Assembly: GCA_029216955.1 (NCBI GenBank)
Contig: JANAVB010009599.1
Coordinates: forward strand, 4,566,572 to 4,630,571
Length of the DNA: 64,000 bases
Direction: 5' to 3'
From: Iris pallida
Taxonomy: Eukaryota > Streptophyta > Magnoliopsida > Asparagales > Iridaceae
Shown: positions 1-8,599 of the stretch, one piece after another
How positions within the stretch are numbered: the first letter of the stretch is position 1
How the letters are laid out: every line of letters begins with the position of its first letter
Made by a program: the position numbers and the translations under genes
Notes under the pieces: model-generated
What the model was told of the DNA's origin: nothing
The model's input: the letters and a program-made list of their open reading frames with translations, nothing else
Database searches by the model: none

Positions 1-1290
1 AGCCAGCAATCCGATCTCTCTGTCTATCTAGTGCCTTCATGGAGCGGGGCACTACAATTATCGTATTAATCACATTCTAGTCGTGCGTTCCTATGTTGTG
101 ACTTCAGTCAATCTCTTAAATCAATTATCGGCTTCATGGACTACTATTGGGATATTTGGGTGATGGATACAATCTTATACATTATTCGACGTTATCATCT
201 TCAACGACTCATTTTGGGATGATACGATCTTTGGGATTATTATTCTAGACTTTAGACTGTGATACTTTTCGTGTTGACACGTTCATGTCGCGTACGTCGA
301 TGTCAGATACCCGAAGCAAGTACTTAGAGTGAATGCTATCATTTTCTGATAGTTATTATATTTCACGATCTAGATGTGTTTGCCATAATTATTGTCACGA
401 TTATCACACGAAACTAGTATTTATGGATTCCAGTCATGATTATTTTATTATTGTTTATCCTATTTCTATGATTATTTTACTCATGTTTCCTGCCATGATT
501 TGAATCCATGATTGCTAGTTAGACGCGAAGTACTTTAGTATATATGTGATCAAAACCAGTATTTTTTATTCCCTATCGAATAGCTAATCATACACGACAT
601 GTATGATTGAACCGTACAAACTAGATCCCTCAGCCGATCATATATAGAACGTAGCACTTCAACCTCACTTAGTGTTGCTATGACTTTTGCATTCATATTA
701 CTATGTCATATGCTATGATTTTCTATCTACTTTATCCGTCATTACCATGTTACTGTTTCATTTAAGTATTCTATCTTCTATTTCCTATTATATGATTTCT
801 ATCATGTTATGAGTAGTAGTTCCTGTATTGTACTTGCTCCAATCCTGACTGGATAACCACATTTTTAGGCGATGGATTAGAGCTTTGGTGTGCCACTTAC
901 TATGGTATACCTGTGGCAGATCATGGCATATCTGGAGATGCATGAGACGATATAGTAGATGTGCCACTGGAGGATGCTTAGTTTAGCTTAGCCTTTACTT
1001 TTCGTTGATTAGATTTCTATTATCAGAATATTTGATGAGTTGTACTCTATTCTAAGGATTACTGTATTTGATTTCTATGTTAAATATTGTGGACTTGTCA
1101 TTTCTATTTCATATCTACCTGTTAGCACTCGTGATTGAGTTAGAATCAGGATATCATGATTTCTATTATGTTGTTGGACTGGATATATATACTTGAGGAT
1201 TAGACAACTTACTACCGCCGACTCCGCTGCACAGGCTGGACGTATTTTCACGTATTCGTGTCAGAACTTACGAGTGCGGGTCGTGATATT
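1..1290. repeat. Decayed LTR-like repeat, no gene
   Basis: AT-rich sequence with no credible reading frame. From about position 840 to 1290 the text resembles the 3' part of a plant Ty3-type LTR. It ends with a stretch (ctggacgtattt through cgggtcgtgata) of the same style as the cgtgaca ends of the other chromovirus LTRs in this window. No partner LTR is in view, so this may be a solo or cut-off LTR. The assignment rests only on general resemblance. Confidence 0.35.
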
Positions 1291-1506
1291 TAGGCACACA
1301 CACAGCATGTCAAATTGGAAATTTCCCTCTCCCTCTATCACAACACACTCCCTAATGTTACCTACACACAAGCTATGTGCAACATATGAAGGCGCACACA
1401 CACTTTACTGTATACTAGCATATACACATAGGGACACATACTCTCTTACATGCACAAGAATCCCATTCTCCAATGTGCAACATACACACACAAAAGCATG
1501 CCTATG

Positions 1507-1569
<63 letters not shown>
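1291..1569. repeat. Host flank ending in a CA microsatellite
   Basis: Short AC-rich flank that ends in an almost pure (CA)n run at 1511-1568. The Tekay-B LTR starts at once after it (TGTTAC at 1570). The other outer end of the Tekay-B composite, at 55789, also runs straight into a (CA)n tract, so the composite sits inside a CA microsatellite. Frames reading Thr-His repeats here are translations of the microsatellite, not genes. Confidence 0.85.
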
Positions 1570-1953
1570 TGTTACTCCTATTTTCCTTTGTACATAGTTT
1601 CAGTATACGTATACGAATTTCTGACATTTTTTAGGTGGACCGTAATTAGACTTGTCTTGCTTAGCCTAGTCGTGGTTTAATCTTGACTTAGTTTATTTTA
1701 ATTTGGTTCGGTTCAATTTGACTTGGCTTGGCTTAGTTTGTTTTGGTTTGAGATGGAGAGATTTTGTATAAAAACAACTCCTTCTCTCTCCTCCATTATT
1801 TACATTTACTTCTTCATCTTCTTCATTTACTCCTCCCACCTACCAAGTCCTAGGCAAGTGCAACTTGCTTCATGCTAGATCTCAAGTTTTATTGCTCCAT
1901 TCTCTTAATTACTTGATTCTAAGCCTCTTTAAAACTTGACATTTTTGGATTTG
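1570..1953 (+). mobile_element. Tekay-B 5' LTR, first 0.4 kb only
   Basis: This matches the first ~380 bp of the LTRs that start at 2623 and 53273: the same TGT-ACTCC start, the AGTATACGTATACG block, the repeated ttggcttgg tract, TATAAAA and the CT-rich leader. At about 1953 it stops and joins directly to pol sequence that normally lies about 0.7 kb before the next LTR. The junction shares only GA, so most of the LTR and nearly all of the internal region were lost in one deletion. Confidence 0.8.
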
Positions 1954-2457
1954 ACAAGTTAGAGATCATCTTCGAGTTGCACAAGATCGTCAGCGCCATT
2001 GGGCCGATTCTCAACGGCACCCTCTTGAGTTTTCTATCGACGACCATGTATTTCTTAGGATCTCGCCTACCTATGGCGTCATTCGATTCGGCATGCGGGG
2101 AAAGCTTAGTCCTAGGTATATAGGACGTTTGATATTCTCGAGCGAGTAGGTGATGTTTTCTATCATCTCGCTCTTCCACCGTCCTTACGTGAGGTATATG
2201 ACATATTCCATGTATCCCAATTGTGACGGTACATTCCGGATCTGAGCCATATCCTTGATCATTCGAAATTGGTTGTTGGTACCAACCTTTCGTTTGAGGA
2301 AAGGCCAGTATCCATATTGGACCGAAGGGAGAAGATACTCAAGAACAAGACTATTAGTTTAGTCCGCATTGCTTGGGGTCATCACTCTTTTGGTGAGTCA
2401 ACCAGGGAACGTGAGGATGATATCCGGTCGCGATACCCCCACCTGTTTGATTCATAA
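1954..2457 (+). pseudogene. Chromovirus integrase C-terminus and chromodomain fragment
   Basis: Remnant of the 3' end of a Ty3 chromovirus gag-pol. It aligns by eye with 52606-53106 (Tekay-B) and with the end of the intact Tekay-A polyprotein. The integrase C-terminal part is broken by frameshifts and stops. The last 62 codons (2269-2457) are open and hold the chromodomain-like tail, with motifs [18 protein letters not shown] and [12 protein letters not shown] before the TAA. In the intact protein this tail would guide integration to particular chromatin. Here it has no promoter or upstream pol. Confidence 0.85.
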
Positions 2458-2622
2458 GGTATAATGTCTTCCTTATGCCTTATGCTTTTACTTCCTTGCT
2501 TGCATGAATGATTGCTTGGTTGACTGCTAGTCATAGATTGCCAGTATTAGTATAGCTTGTCCCGACACCTCTAGCCTCTTGATTAAATTTCGAGGACAAA
2601 ATTCTTTTAAGGTGGGTAGAGT
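2458..2622 (+). other. Tekay-B 3' untranslated tail and polypurine tract
   Basis: Noncoding link from the pol stop to the LTR. It ends in the purine-rich AAGGTGGGTAGAG directly before the TGTCAC LTR start. The same tract precedes the LTRs at 24025 and 53273, which identifies it as the plus-strand primer (polypurine tract). Confidence 0.75.
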
Positions 2623-3331
2623 TGTCACTCCCGTTTTCCATTGTACGTATTTTCAGTATACGTATACGGATTTCTGACATTTGTCAGGTGGACCGTAATT
2701 AGACTGGTCTTGCTTAGCGTAGTCTTGGTTTAATCTTGACTTAGTTTATTTTAATTTGGTTCGGTTCAATTTGACTTGGCTTGGCTTGGTTTGTTTTGGT
2801 TTGAGATGGAGGGATTTTGTATAAAAACCAACTCCTTCTCTCTCCTACATTATTTACATTTACTTCTTCATCTTCTTCATTTAATCCTCCCACCTACCAA
2901 GCCCTAGGCAAGTGCAACTTGCTTCATGATGGATCTCAAGTTTTATTGTTCCATTCTCTTCCTTACTTGATTCTAAGCCTCTTTAAAACTTGACATTTTT
3001 GGGTTTGATGGATGGACTTGTAGATCTAAGTTTGTAACATTTTTGGTTTTTCTTGGTTTTGATATTTAAAACTTGGTTATTTTCGAGATATAATGGTTCC
3101 GTGTTGTAGAAAATTCAATTCTACTCAATTTTGGCTTTTGAACCACTTGATTTCGACTTCGTATGCAGAAGTTATGCCATTTTCGTGTTCATGGGTTCCC
3201 ACACCTTTTGGTGCTGTCGGAACGATAAATAGTGCCGCGCGCAACTTGCATGCCGTGCGCCGTGCTTGTGCGCAACATGCGCCGTGGGCGGTTTTGCTCG
3301 CGCGCACAACACAACTTGCCCGCTGCGCGCC
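2623..3331 (+). mobile_element. Tekay-B shared LTR, left portion (interrupted by virus)
   Basis: LTR starting TGTCACTCCCG, closely similar to the right LTR at 53273. It carries a TATA box, a CT-rich leader and the start of a CpG-rich array of short units (gcgcaac, cgccgtg) at about 3235-3331. It breaks off at about 3331, where pararetroviral sequence begins. The remainder resumes at about 46135. It therefore served as the 3' LTR of the deleted element at 1570-2622 and as the 5' LTR of the element at 48181-53272. Confidence 0.85.
2820..2827 (+). promoter_or_regulatory. TATA box of Tekay-B LTR
   Basis: TATAAAAA, about 200 bp into the LTR, followed by a CT-rich run typical of a transcription start. 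The same box is at 53470-53477 in the right LTR. Confidence 0.6.
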
Positions 3332-3669
3332 TTCTGCCTTTCCTTTTTGTTTACTTCTTTAATTATGTTTGAGTAAACTTGTGTTGTTGAGTATGGTTCT
3401 ATGATGGGTAGTCATGTTATTCTAACAAAAATATTGCTGAGATTTGTGTACAAGGTCATACGTATGGGGTAGGAAATGAACCATTGCTGTGCTCTAATTA
3501 TGTGAAGCGGTAGTTTAGGCTTGTGGTCGTATGTTCGTGGCCAAACCCTGCCAGAAAGCCACGACAGTTCCTTGATCTGTGTTATCAAGGAACGTAGGGG
3601 AACTATGTCTAGCCGCAGAATTAATGGTCAAAGCGAGCAACCACATAAATCTGAGCATATTTTTGTTAG
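3332..3669 (+). other. Pararetroviral leader, copy V1
   Basis: Noncoding viral leader. It is the reverse complement of about 7946-8286 and is also found at 45840-46133. It starts at ttctgccttt, about 35 bp inside the leader as seen in V2, so the primer-binding site is missing from this copy. No ORF is recognisable. It ends at a TAG just before the first viral coding frame. This junction is also the left border of the entire 43-kb insertion into the Tekay-B LTR. Confidence 0.65.
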
Positions 3670-4626
3670 AAAATACTTGAGCCCACCATAGCTCCTATAC
3701 TCAAGAACAACCTCCTCACCAAGGGAGAAAATACTCCAGCAAAAGCTGACTATCATGTCTCTGTGGACAACCACCATTTTCCCTTTGACTTGAAAGGATT
3801 TAAACATCTGGTTCATCTTCCTTCTCATGAAAACCCTGAAAATGGGATTTACAACTATATCGTGGACACTTTGATGACCATGAATAACAATATACACAAT
3901 ACTTTTCGTGAACTCACTGACGTTGGCCGAGAGATTACCCACATCAGAAACGAACTCAAAAGCTTTGGAAAACTTCCTAGCATTGAGGAAAGTGTGTCTA
4001 GCAAAATGGATAGACCAGCTATCAACTCAAAAATTGCCCCGGTTATACAAACCCGTAGACGTTGGGCAAACAGCATCAACATGATGAAATTTTCTTCTAA
4101 AGAAACCAATACTATTCCTACAGAAGAAATTGACAAAAATTTCTATAAAATTTTTTTAAGGTTGCAACAACAAGAACTTTCTGGTGAATTAGAAAGTAAT
4201 CAAATCTATGACTATTATGAAAAACATGCAAAAGCAATAGACTTCTTTAAATAGAAATATGCAGAGAGTTTTGATTCTGACTCTTCCGATAATGAAATGG
4301 ATCATGTCCATATTCGTGCCTTAGAAGAAGGCCAAGGTAGCAACGACACTATGGTTGTCGAAGCTGAACCTGACACTAATGTTGGATCAATTAATCCTAA
4401 TCTCGAGTTGATTATGAGGGATCCGAACTTTGTTTTAGGCGGAACTTTTCCCTATACACCAAAGTTTCGTGAAGAAAGACGAAAGGACTGGATTAAGATC
4501 CACTATTCCCAATAGGGAATTCATCATGACAAGAGATATTTGTCTGATGGACTAATTTTTAATCTTGAAAATATTCCCCACAAACAGATCGGAGAGTATA
4601 TCTCAAACTGGACTAAAAAAATCTAG
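3670..4626 (+). pseudogene. Caulimovirid ORF1, region before the capsid (V1)
   Basis: One reading frame, open except for in-frame TAG codons at 4252, 4513 and 4624, encodes the region upstream of the capsid core of a florendovirus-like polyprotein. Visible landmarks are HLPSHENPENGIY, a heptad-rich stretch (TFRELTDVGREITHIRN), an acidic Ser/Asp tract and LGGTFPYTPKFREERRKDW. No 30K-type movement-protein core is recognisable, and in all three copies (V1, V2, V5) the leader runs straight into this segment. The TAG at 4624 is also present in V2. The gene is inactive. Confidence 0.7.
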
Positions 4627-4629
4627 GGG

Positions 4630-5552
4630 ATGTCATATTTTCTCCCTACAGATATTACTACCGAAGGATTTATTCACTACGCCACTAGTCATTGGCAAGG
4701 TGATAGTATTGCATGGTTGAGAAACTTTGAGATGCTAAATCCTCAGGTGGCTGATTCTATAAAGGCTAATCCTGATAAATATGCAGCCTTGGATAAGCTA
4801 GTTGAACATCTCCTAGATGATTTTATGGGAGAAAGTTCACAAGCTTCTAAAAATTATAATAAGATACTACACAAGATGGTCTTGTGTGATATTTGCATGC
4901 TAGAGGAATTTGTATCCAAATATATTAGACTCATTTTCCATTTGAACAATGTTAAAGAAAAAGAATTCTGGATGGAGGGATTTTTTACCAAAATTCCATA
5001 CCCATGGAATAATATTATAAAAGATAATTATGATAAAATCCGTGGTGGAATTCATACAACTGGTATGCTGAAAAAGGCATGTATGAGAACCATGGAGGAA
5101 ACCTGTGAGCAGGCTAAGGCTGCATCACAAAATAATAAATTTATTAAAAAGTCAGTACTTGGTTACAGATGTTGTAACAAATATGATGAGGATGTAAATT
5201 TCCAATTCGGATGTCCCGTAGTTTGGCAAAAAACCAAAGTGGAAAAAGCCATAGAAAAAGGGTAAAGCCTTTAGCAAGAAAAAGTGGAAAATCACTCGAA
5301 AGAAGTGGAAACCCAACTTCAAAAAGAAGTTCAAATCTGAAAAGAACTTTAAGAAAAGAAAATTTATTAGAAAAAAAATTCAAAAAGGGTTGCAAATTTT
5401 TCAAGTGCAACAAGGAGGGACACTATGCCAATGAATGTCCCGAAAACATACAAAGTGTGGTCATAAATGACCTTGATGAATACAGTATCCATATTGGAAC
5501 CATAGACGATGTAAGAAGTAATACTTTTGCTTCTTCTATCTATGAGATTTAA
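4630..5552 (+). pseudogene. Caulimovirid capsid protein with zinc knuckle (V1)
   Basis: Capsid region of the viral polyprotein. The first part (4630-5265) holds the conserved HWQGDSIAWLRNFE-type segment. An insertion near 5165 shifts the frame, and the lysine/arginine-rich nucleic-acid-binding tail continues in another frame (5211-5552). This ends with a CCHC zinc knuckle (KCNKEGHYANEC, about 5405-5440). In this copy the first knuckle cysteine is changed to Phe, while V2 keeps it. An acidic segment follows and a TAA stops the frame at 5550. The family assignment comes from the knuckle, the basic tail and the downstream pol in sister copies. It cannot make an intact capsid. Confidence 0.75.
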
Positions 5553-5851
5553 TCTATTGATGAGCCTTCTGACGAAGATAACTCTTCTGATGTCGAAGAG
5601 CTCAGTAATGCAATAGAACATCTTAAGATCAATATGAATACAATAAACAAAACCTATAAGCAGTTACGAATTACTCTTCTAGATGATAAAGCTATCCTTC
5701 CCATCAAAGAAGGAGTTTCTGCAGGATATACTTTATATTCTAAAGTAGAGGTTTGTATCACAAGATACAGAAGTTCTAAGATATATCTCGGAATGAGAAT
5801 ATGTATACCTATTGGATACTATGGTATTATCCACAGTATGCCGTTACATAC
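5553..5851 (+). pseudogene. dUTPase-like domain, truncated (V1)
   Basis: The frame that carries the zinc knuckle continues past one TAA into sequence that reads as the N-terminal half of a trimeric dUTPase. Visible are ILPIKEG, the motif-1-like AGYTLYS (family consensus AGYDLYS, with Asp changed to Thr), then a hydrophobic strand and IPIGYYG, which corresponds to the family's IP.G.YG.I turn. The domain is cut at about 5851, where the viral DNA folds back into V2, so motifs 3-5 are missing. dUTPases hydrolyse dUTP and limit uracil in DNA. The position directly after the capsid in one frame implies a domain of the viral polyprotein. The assignment is from motifs seen by eye. Confidence 0.6.
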
Positions 5852-5997
5852 TTCTGTATCTTTTGATACAAACCTCTTCTTTAGAATATAAAGTATATCC
5901 TGCAGAAACTCATTCTTTGATGGGAAGGATAGCTTTATCATCTAGAAGAGTAATTCGTACCTTATTATAGGTTTTGTTTATTGTATTCATGTTGATC
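5852..5997 (-). pseudogene. dUTPase-like domain start (V2)
   Basis: Inverted counterpart of about 5630-5775. It encodes the same ILPIKE and AGYTLYS start of the dUTPase-like domain on the minus strand, with a TGA between them. Only the first 40 or so residues of the domain exist here because the fold-back junction cuts it. Confidence 0.55.
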
Positions 5998-6988
5998 GAT
6001 GTTCTATTGCATTACTGAGCTCCTCGACATCAGAAGAGTTATCTTCGTCAGAAGGCTCATCAATAGATTCAATCTCATAGATAGAAGAAGCAGAAGTATT
6101 ACTGCTTACTTCGTCTATGGTTCCAATATGGATACCGTATTCATCAAGGTCATTTATGACCACACTTTGAATGTTTTTGGGACATTCATTGGCATAATGT
6201 CCCTCCTTGTTGCACTTGAAACATTTGCAACCCTTTTTGAATTTTTTTTTAATAAATTTTCTTTTCTTAAAGTTCTTTTCAGATTTGAACTTCTTTTTGA
6301 AGTTGGGTTCCCACTTCTTTCGAGTGATTTTCCACTTTTTCTTGCTAAAGGCTTTACCCTTTTTCTATGTCTTTTTCCACTTAGTTTTTGCCAAACTGGG
6401 GGACATCTGAATTGGAAATTTACATCCTCATCATACTTGTTACAAATCTGTAACCAAGTATTGAGTTTTTAATAAATTTATTCATCTATGATGTGGCCTT
6501 AGCCTGCTCATAGGCTTCCTCCATGGTTCTCATACATGCCTTTTTCAGCATACCAGTTGTATGAATTCCACCACGGATTTTATCATAATTATCTTTTATA
6601 ATATTAGTCCATGGGTAGGGAATTTTGGTAAAAAAATTACTCCATTCCAGAATTCTTTTTCTTTAATATTGTTCAAATGGAAAATGAGTCCAATATATTT
6701 GGATACAAATTCCTCTAGCATGCAAATATCACACAAGACCATCTTGTGTAGTATTTTATTATAATTTTTGGAAGCTTGTGAACTTTCTCCCGTAAAATCA
6801 ACTAGGAGATGTTCAACTAGCTTATCCAAGGCTGCATATTTATCAGGATTAGCCTTTATAGAATAAGCCACATGAAGAATTAGCATCTCAAAGTTTCTCA
6901 ACCATGCAATGCTATCACCTTGCCAATGACTAGTGGCGTAGTGAATAAATCCTTCGGTAGTAATATCTGTTGGGAGGAAATATGCCAT
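5998..6988 (-). pseudogene. Caulimovirid capsid protein with zinc knuckle (V2)
   Basis: Minus-strand copy of the capsid region. The capsid core runs from 6988 to about 6600, then frameshifts break it. The basic tail and a complete CX2CX4HX4C knuckle (CFKCNKEGHYANEC) lie around 6190-6240, followed by the acidic Ser/Asp/Glu linker. Compared with V1 it keeps the first knuckle cysteine but has different indels, so the two copies decayed separately after sharing earlier lesions. A TAG separates it from the upstream frame at the same place as in V1. Confidence 0.75.
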
Positions 6989-6991
6989 CCC

Positions 6992-7945
6992 CTAGATTTT
7001 TTGAGTCCAGTTTGAGATATACTCTCCGATCTGTTTGTGGGGAATATTTTCAAGATTAAAAATTAGTCCATCAGACAAATATCTCTTGTCATGATGAATT
7101 CCCTGTTGGGAAGAGTGGATCTTAATCCAATCCTTTCGTCTTTCTTCACGAAACTTTGGTGTATAGGGAGAAGTTCCTCCTAAAACAAAGTTCGAATCCC
7201 TCATAATCAACTCGGGATTAGGATTAATTGATCCAACATTAGTGTTAGATTCAACTTCGACAACCATAGTGTTATTGCTACCTTGGCCTTCTTCTAAGGC
7301 ACGAATATGGACATGATCCATTTTGTTATCGGAAGAGTCAGAATCAGAACTCTCTGCATATTTCCATTTAAAGAAGTCTATTGCTTTCGCATGTTTTTCA
7401 TAATAGTCATAGATTTGATTACTTTCTAATTCACCAGAAAGTTCTTGTTGTTGCAACCTTAAAATTTTTTTATAGAAATTTTCGTCAATTTCTTCTGTAG
7501 GAATAATATTGGTTTCTTTAGAAGAAAATTTCATCATGTTGATGCTGTTTACCCAACGTCTAGGGGTTTGTATAATCGGGGCAATTTTTGCGTTGATAGC
7601 TGGTCTAGCCATTTTGCTAGACACACTTTCCTCAATGCTAGGATGTTTTCCAAAGCTTTTGAGTTCGTTTTTGATATGGGTAATCTCTCATCCGATATCA
7701 GTGAGTTCACGAAAAGTATTGTGTATATTGTTATTCATGGTCATCAAAGTGTCCACGATATAGCTGTAAATCCCATTTTCAGGGTTTTCATGAGAAGGAA
7801 GATGAACCAGATGTTCAAATCCTTTCAAGTCAAAGGCACAATGGTGGTTGTCCGCAAAGACACGATAGTCGGCTTTCGTCGGAGTATTTTCTCCCATGGT
7901 GAGGAGGTTGTTATTGACTATAGGCGCTATGGCGGGCTCAAGTAT
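6992..7945 (-). pseudogene. Caulimovirid ORF1, region before the capsid (V2)
   Basis: Inverted copy of 3670-4626. Frames at 7897-7688 and 7624-6992 are linked by small lesions, and the second is open for 210 codons up to the shared TAG. Landmarks are HLPSHENPENGIY, the heptad-rich stretch, the QQQELSGELESNQIYDYYE segment and LGGTSPYTPKFREERRKDW. No start codon in good context follows the leader and no movement-protein core is visible. Confidence 0.7.
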
Positions 7946-8345
7946 TTTTTAACAAAAATATTATCAGATTTCTGTTGCTGCTCGCTTTGACCCTAAATTC
8001 TACGGCTAGACATAGTTCCCCGATGTTCCTTGATAAAACAGATCGAGGAACTGCCGTTGCTTTTTGGCAGGGTTTGGCCTCGAACATACGACCACAAGCC
8101 TAAACTACTGCTTCACAGAATTAAAGCACAATAATGGTTCATTTTCTACCCCATGCGTATGAGCTTGTACACAAATCTCAGCAGTATTTTTGTTAGAATA
8201 ACATGGCTACCCATCATAGAACCAAACTCAAGAACACAAGTTTACTCAAATATAATTAAAGAAGTAGACAAAAAGAAAGGCAGAAGAAAGAAGACTTACT
8301 AGCGAACCAGCAATCTTTTATTAACCAGGCTATGATACCAGATTT
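7946..8345 (-). other. Pararetroviral leader with primer-binding site (V2)
   Basis: Noncoding leader read on the minus strand from the primer-binding site towards the capsid region, about 395 bp long. It contains several short start-stop frames and CT-rich stretches. At 8346 it joins directly to the protease end of V3 in the opposite orientation, across a short shared TTGATTC. Confidence 0.65.
8321..8340 (-). other. tRNA-iMet primer-binding site (V2)
   Basis: On the minus strand this reads TGGTATCATAGCCTGGTTAA, one mismatch from TGGTATCAGAGCC. That sequence is complementary to the 3' end of initiator tRNA-Met, the standard first-strand primer of caulimovirids. It marks the zero point of the viral genome. 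Confidence 0.8.
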
Positions 8346-8599
8346 TGATTCATCAGGCCACAATAGCAATTTACCCATTGATACTACTGATCATATTGAT
8401 ATGCCATTTGAATGATGTGCTTGATTTAGATATCCCAAGTACTTCTCTTGATCAAGTTGGTCTTGAGCTTTATCAATTGAATCAATATAACATTGATGAT
8501 TGGCTTCCGCTAGATGGTAGCGAAGTCAACCTGACAACAGATGAAGTCCTTGATTGGTACGAACTCATTAAATCAGCTAATGATAAGAGCGACTCTTAA
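8346..8599 (+). pseudogene. Acidic linker frame before the protease (V3)
   Basis: An open frame of about 84 codons, rich in Asp, Leu and Gln (DDWLPLDGSEVNLTTDEV). V4 carries a longer copy at 27784-28104. It is truncated on its left by the junction with V2. It ends at a TAA (8597-8599) that overlaps the ATG of the next frame (8580) by 20 nt, an arrangement identical in V4. It probably belongs to the C-terminal part of the structural polyprotein. Function unknown. Confidence 0.55.

Larger units (their letters stand above)
3332..8286. repeat. Large inverted repeat V1/V2
   Basis: The left arm (3332 to about 5775) and right arm (about 5852 to 8286) are inverted copies about 2.44 kb long with scattered substitutions and small indels. 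They are separated by a 76-bp unpaired centre (5776-5851) that belongs to V1 only. Matching marks include the terminal aaagtagaggtttgtatca blocks at the centre and ttctgccttt at the outer ends. This is a fold-back junction in viral DNA, not an LTR pair. Confidence 0.85.

Noticed and set aside
2269..2457. Stand-alone chromodomain protein
   Set aside because: It is the last part of a deleted retrotransposon pol, with no promoter and the same 3' tail and polypurine tract.
5999..6472. 157-codon plus-strand frame inside V2
   Set aside because: Antisense shadow of the viral capsid basic tail; Phe/Leu-rich because the sense strand is Lys-rich.
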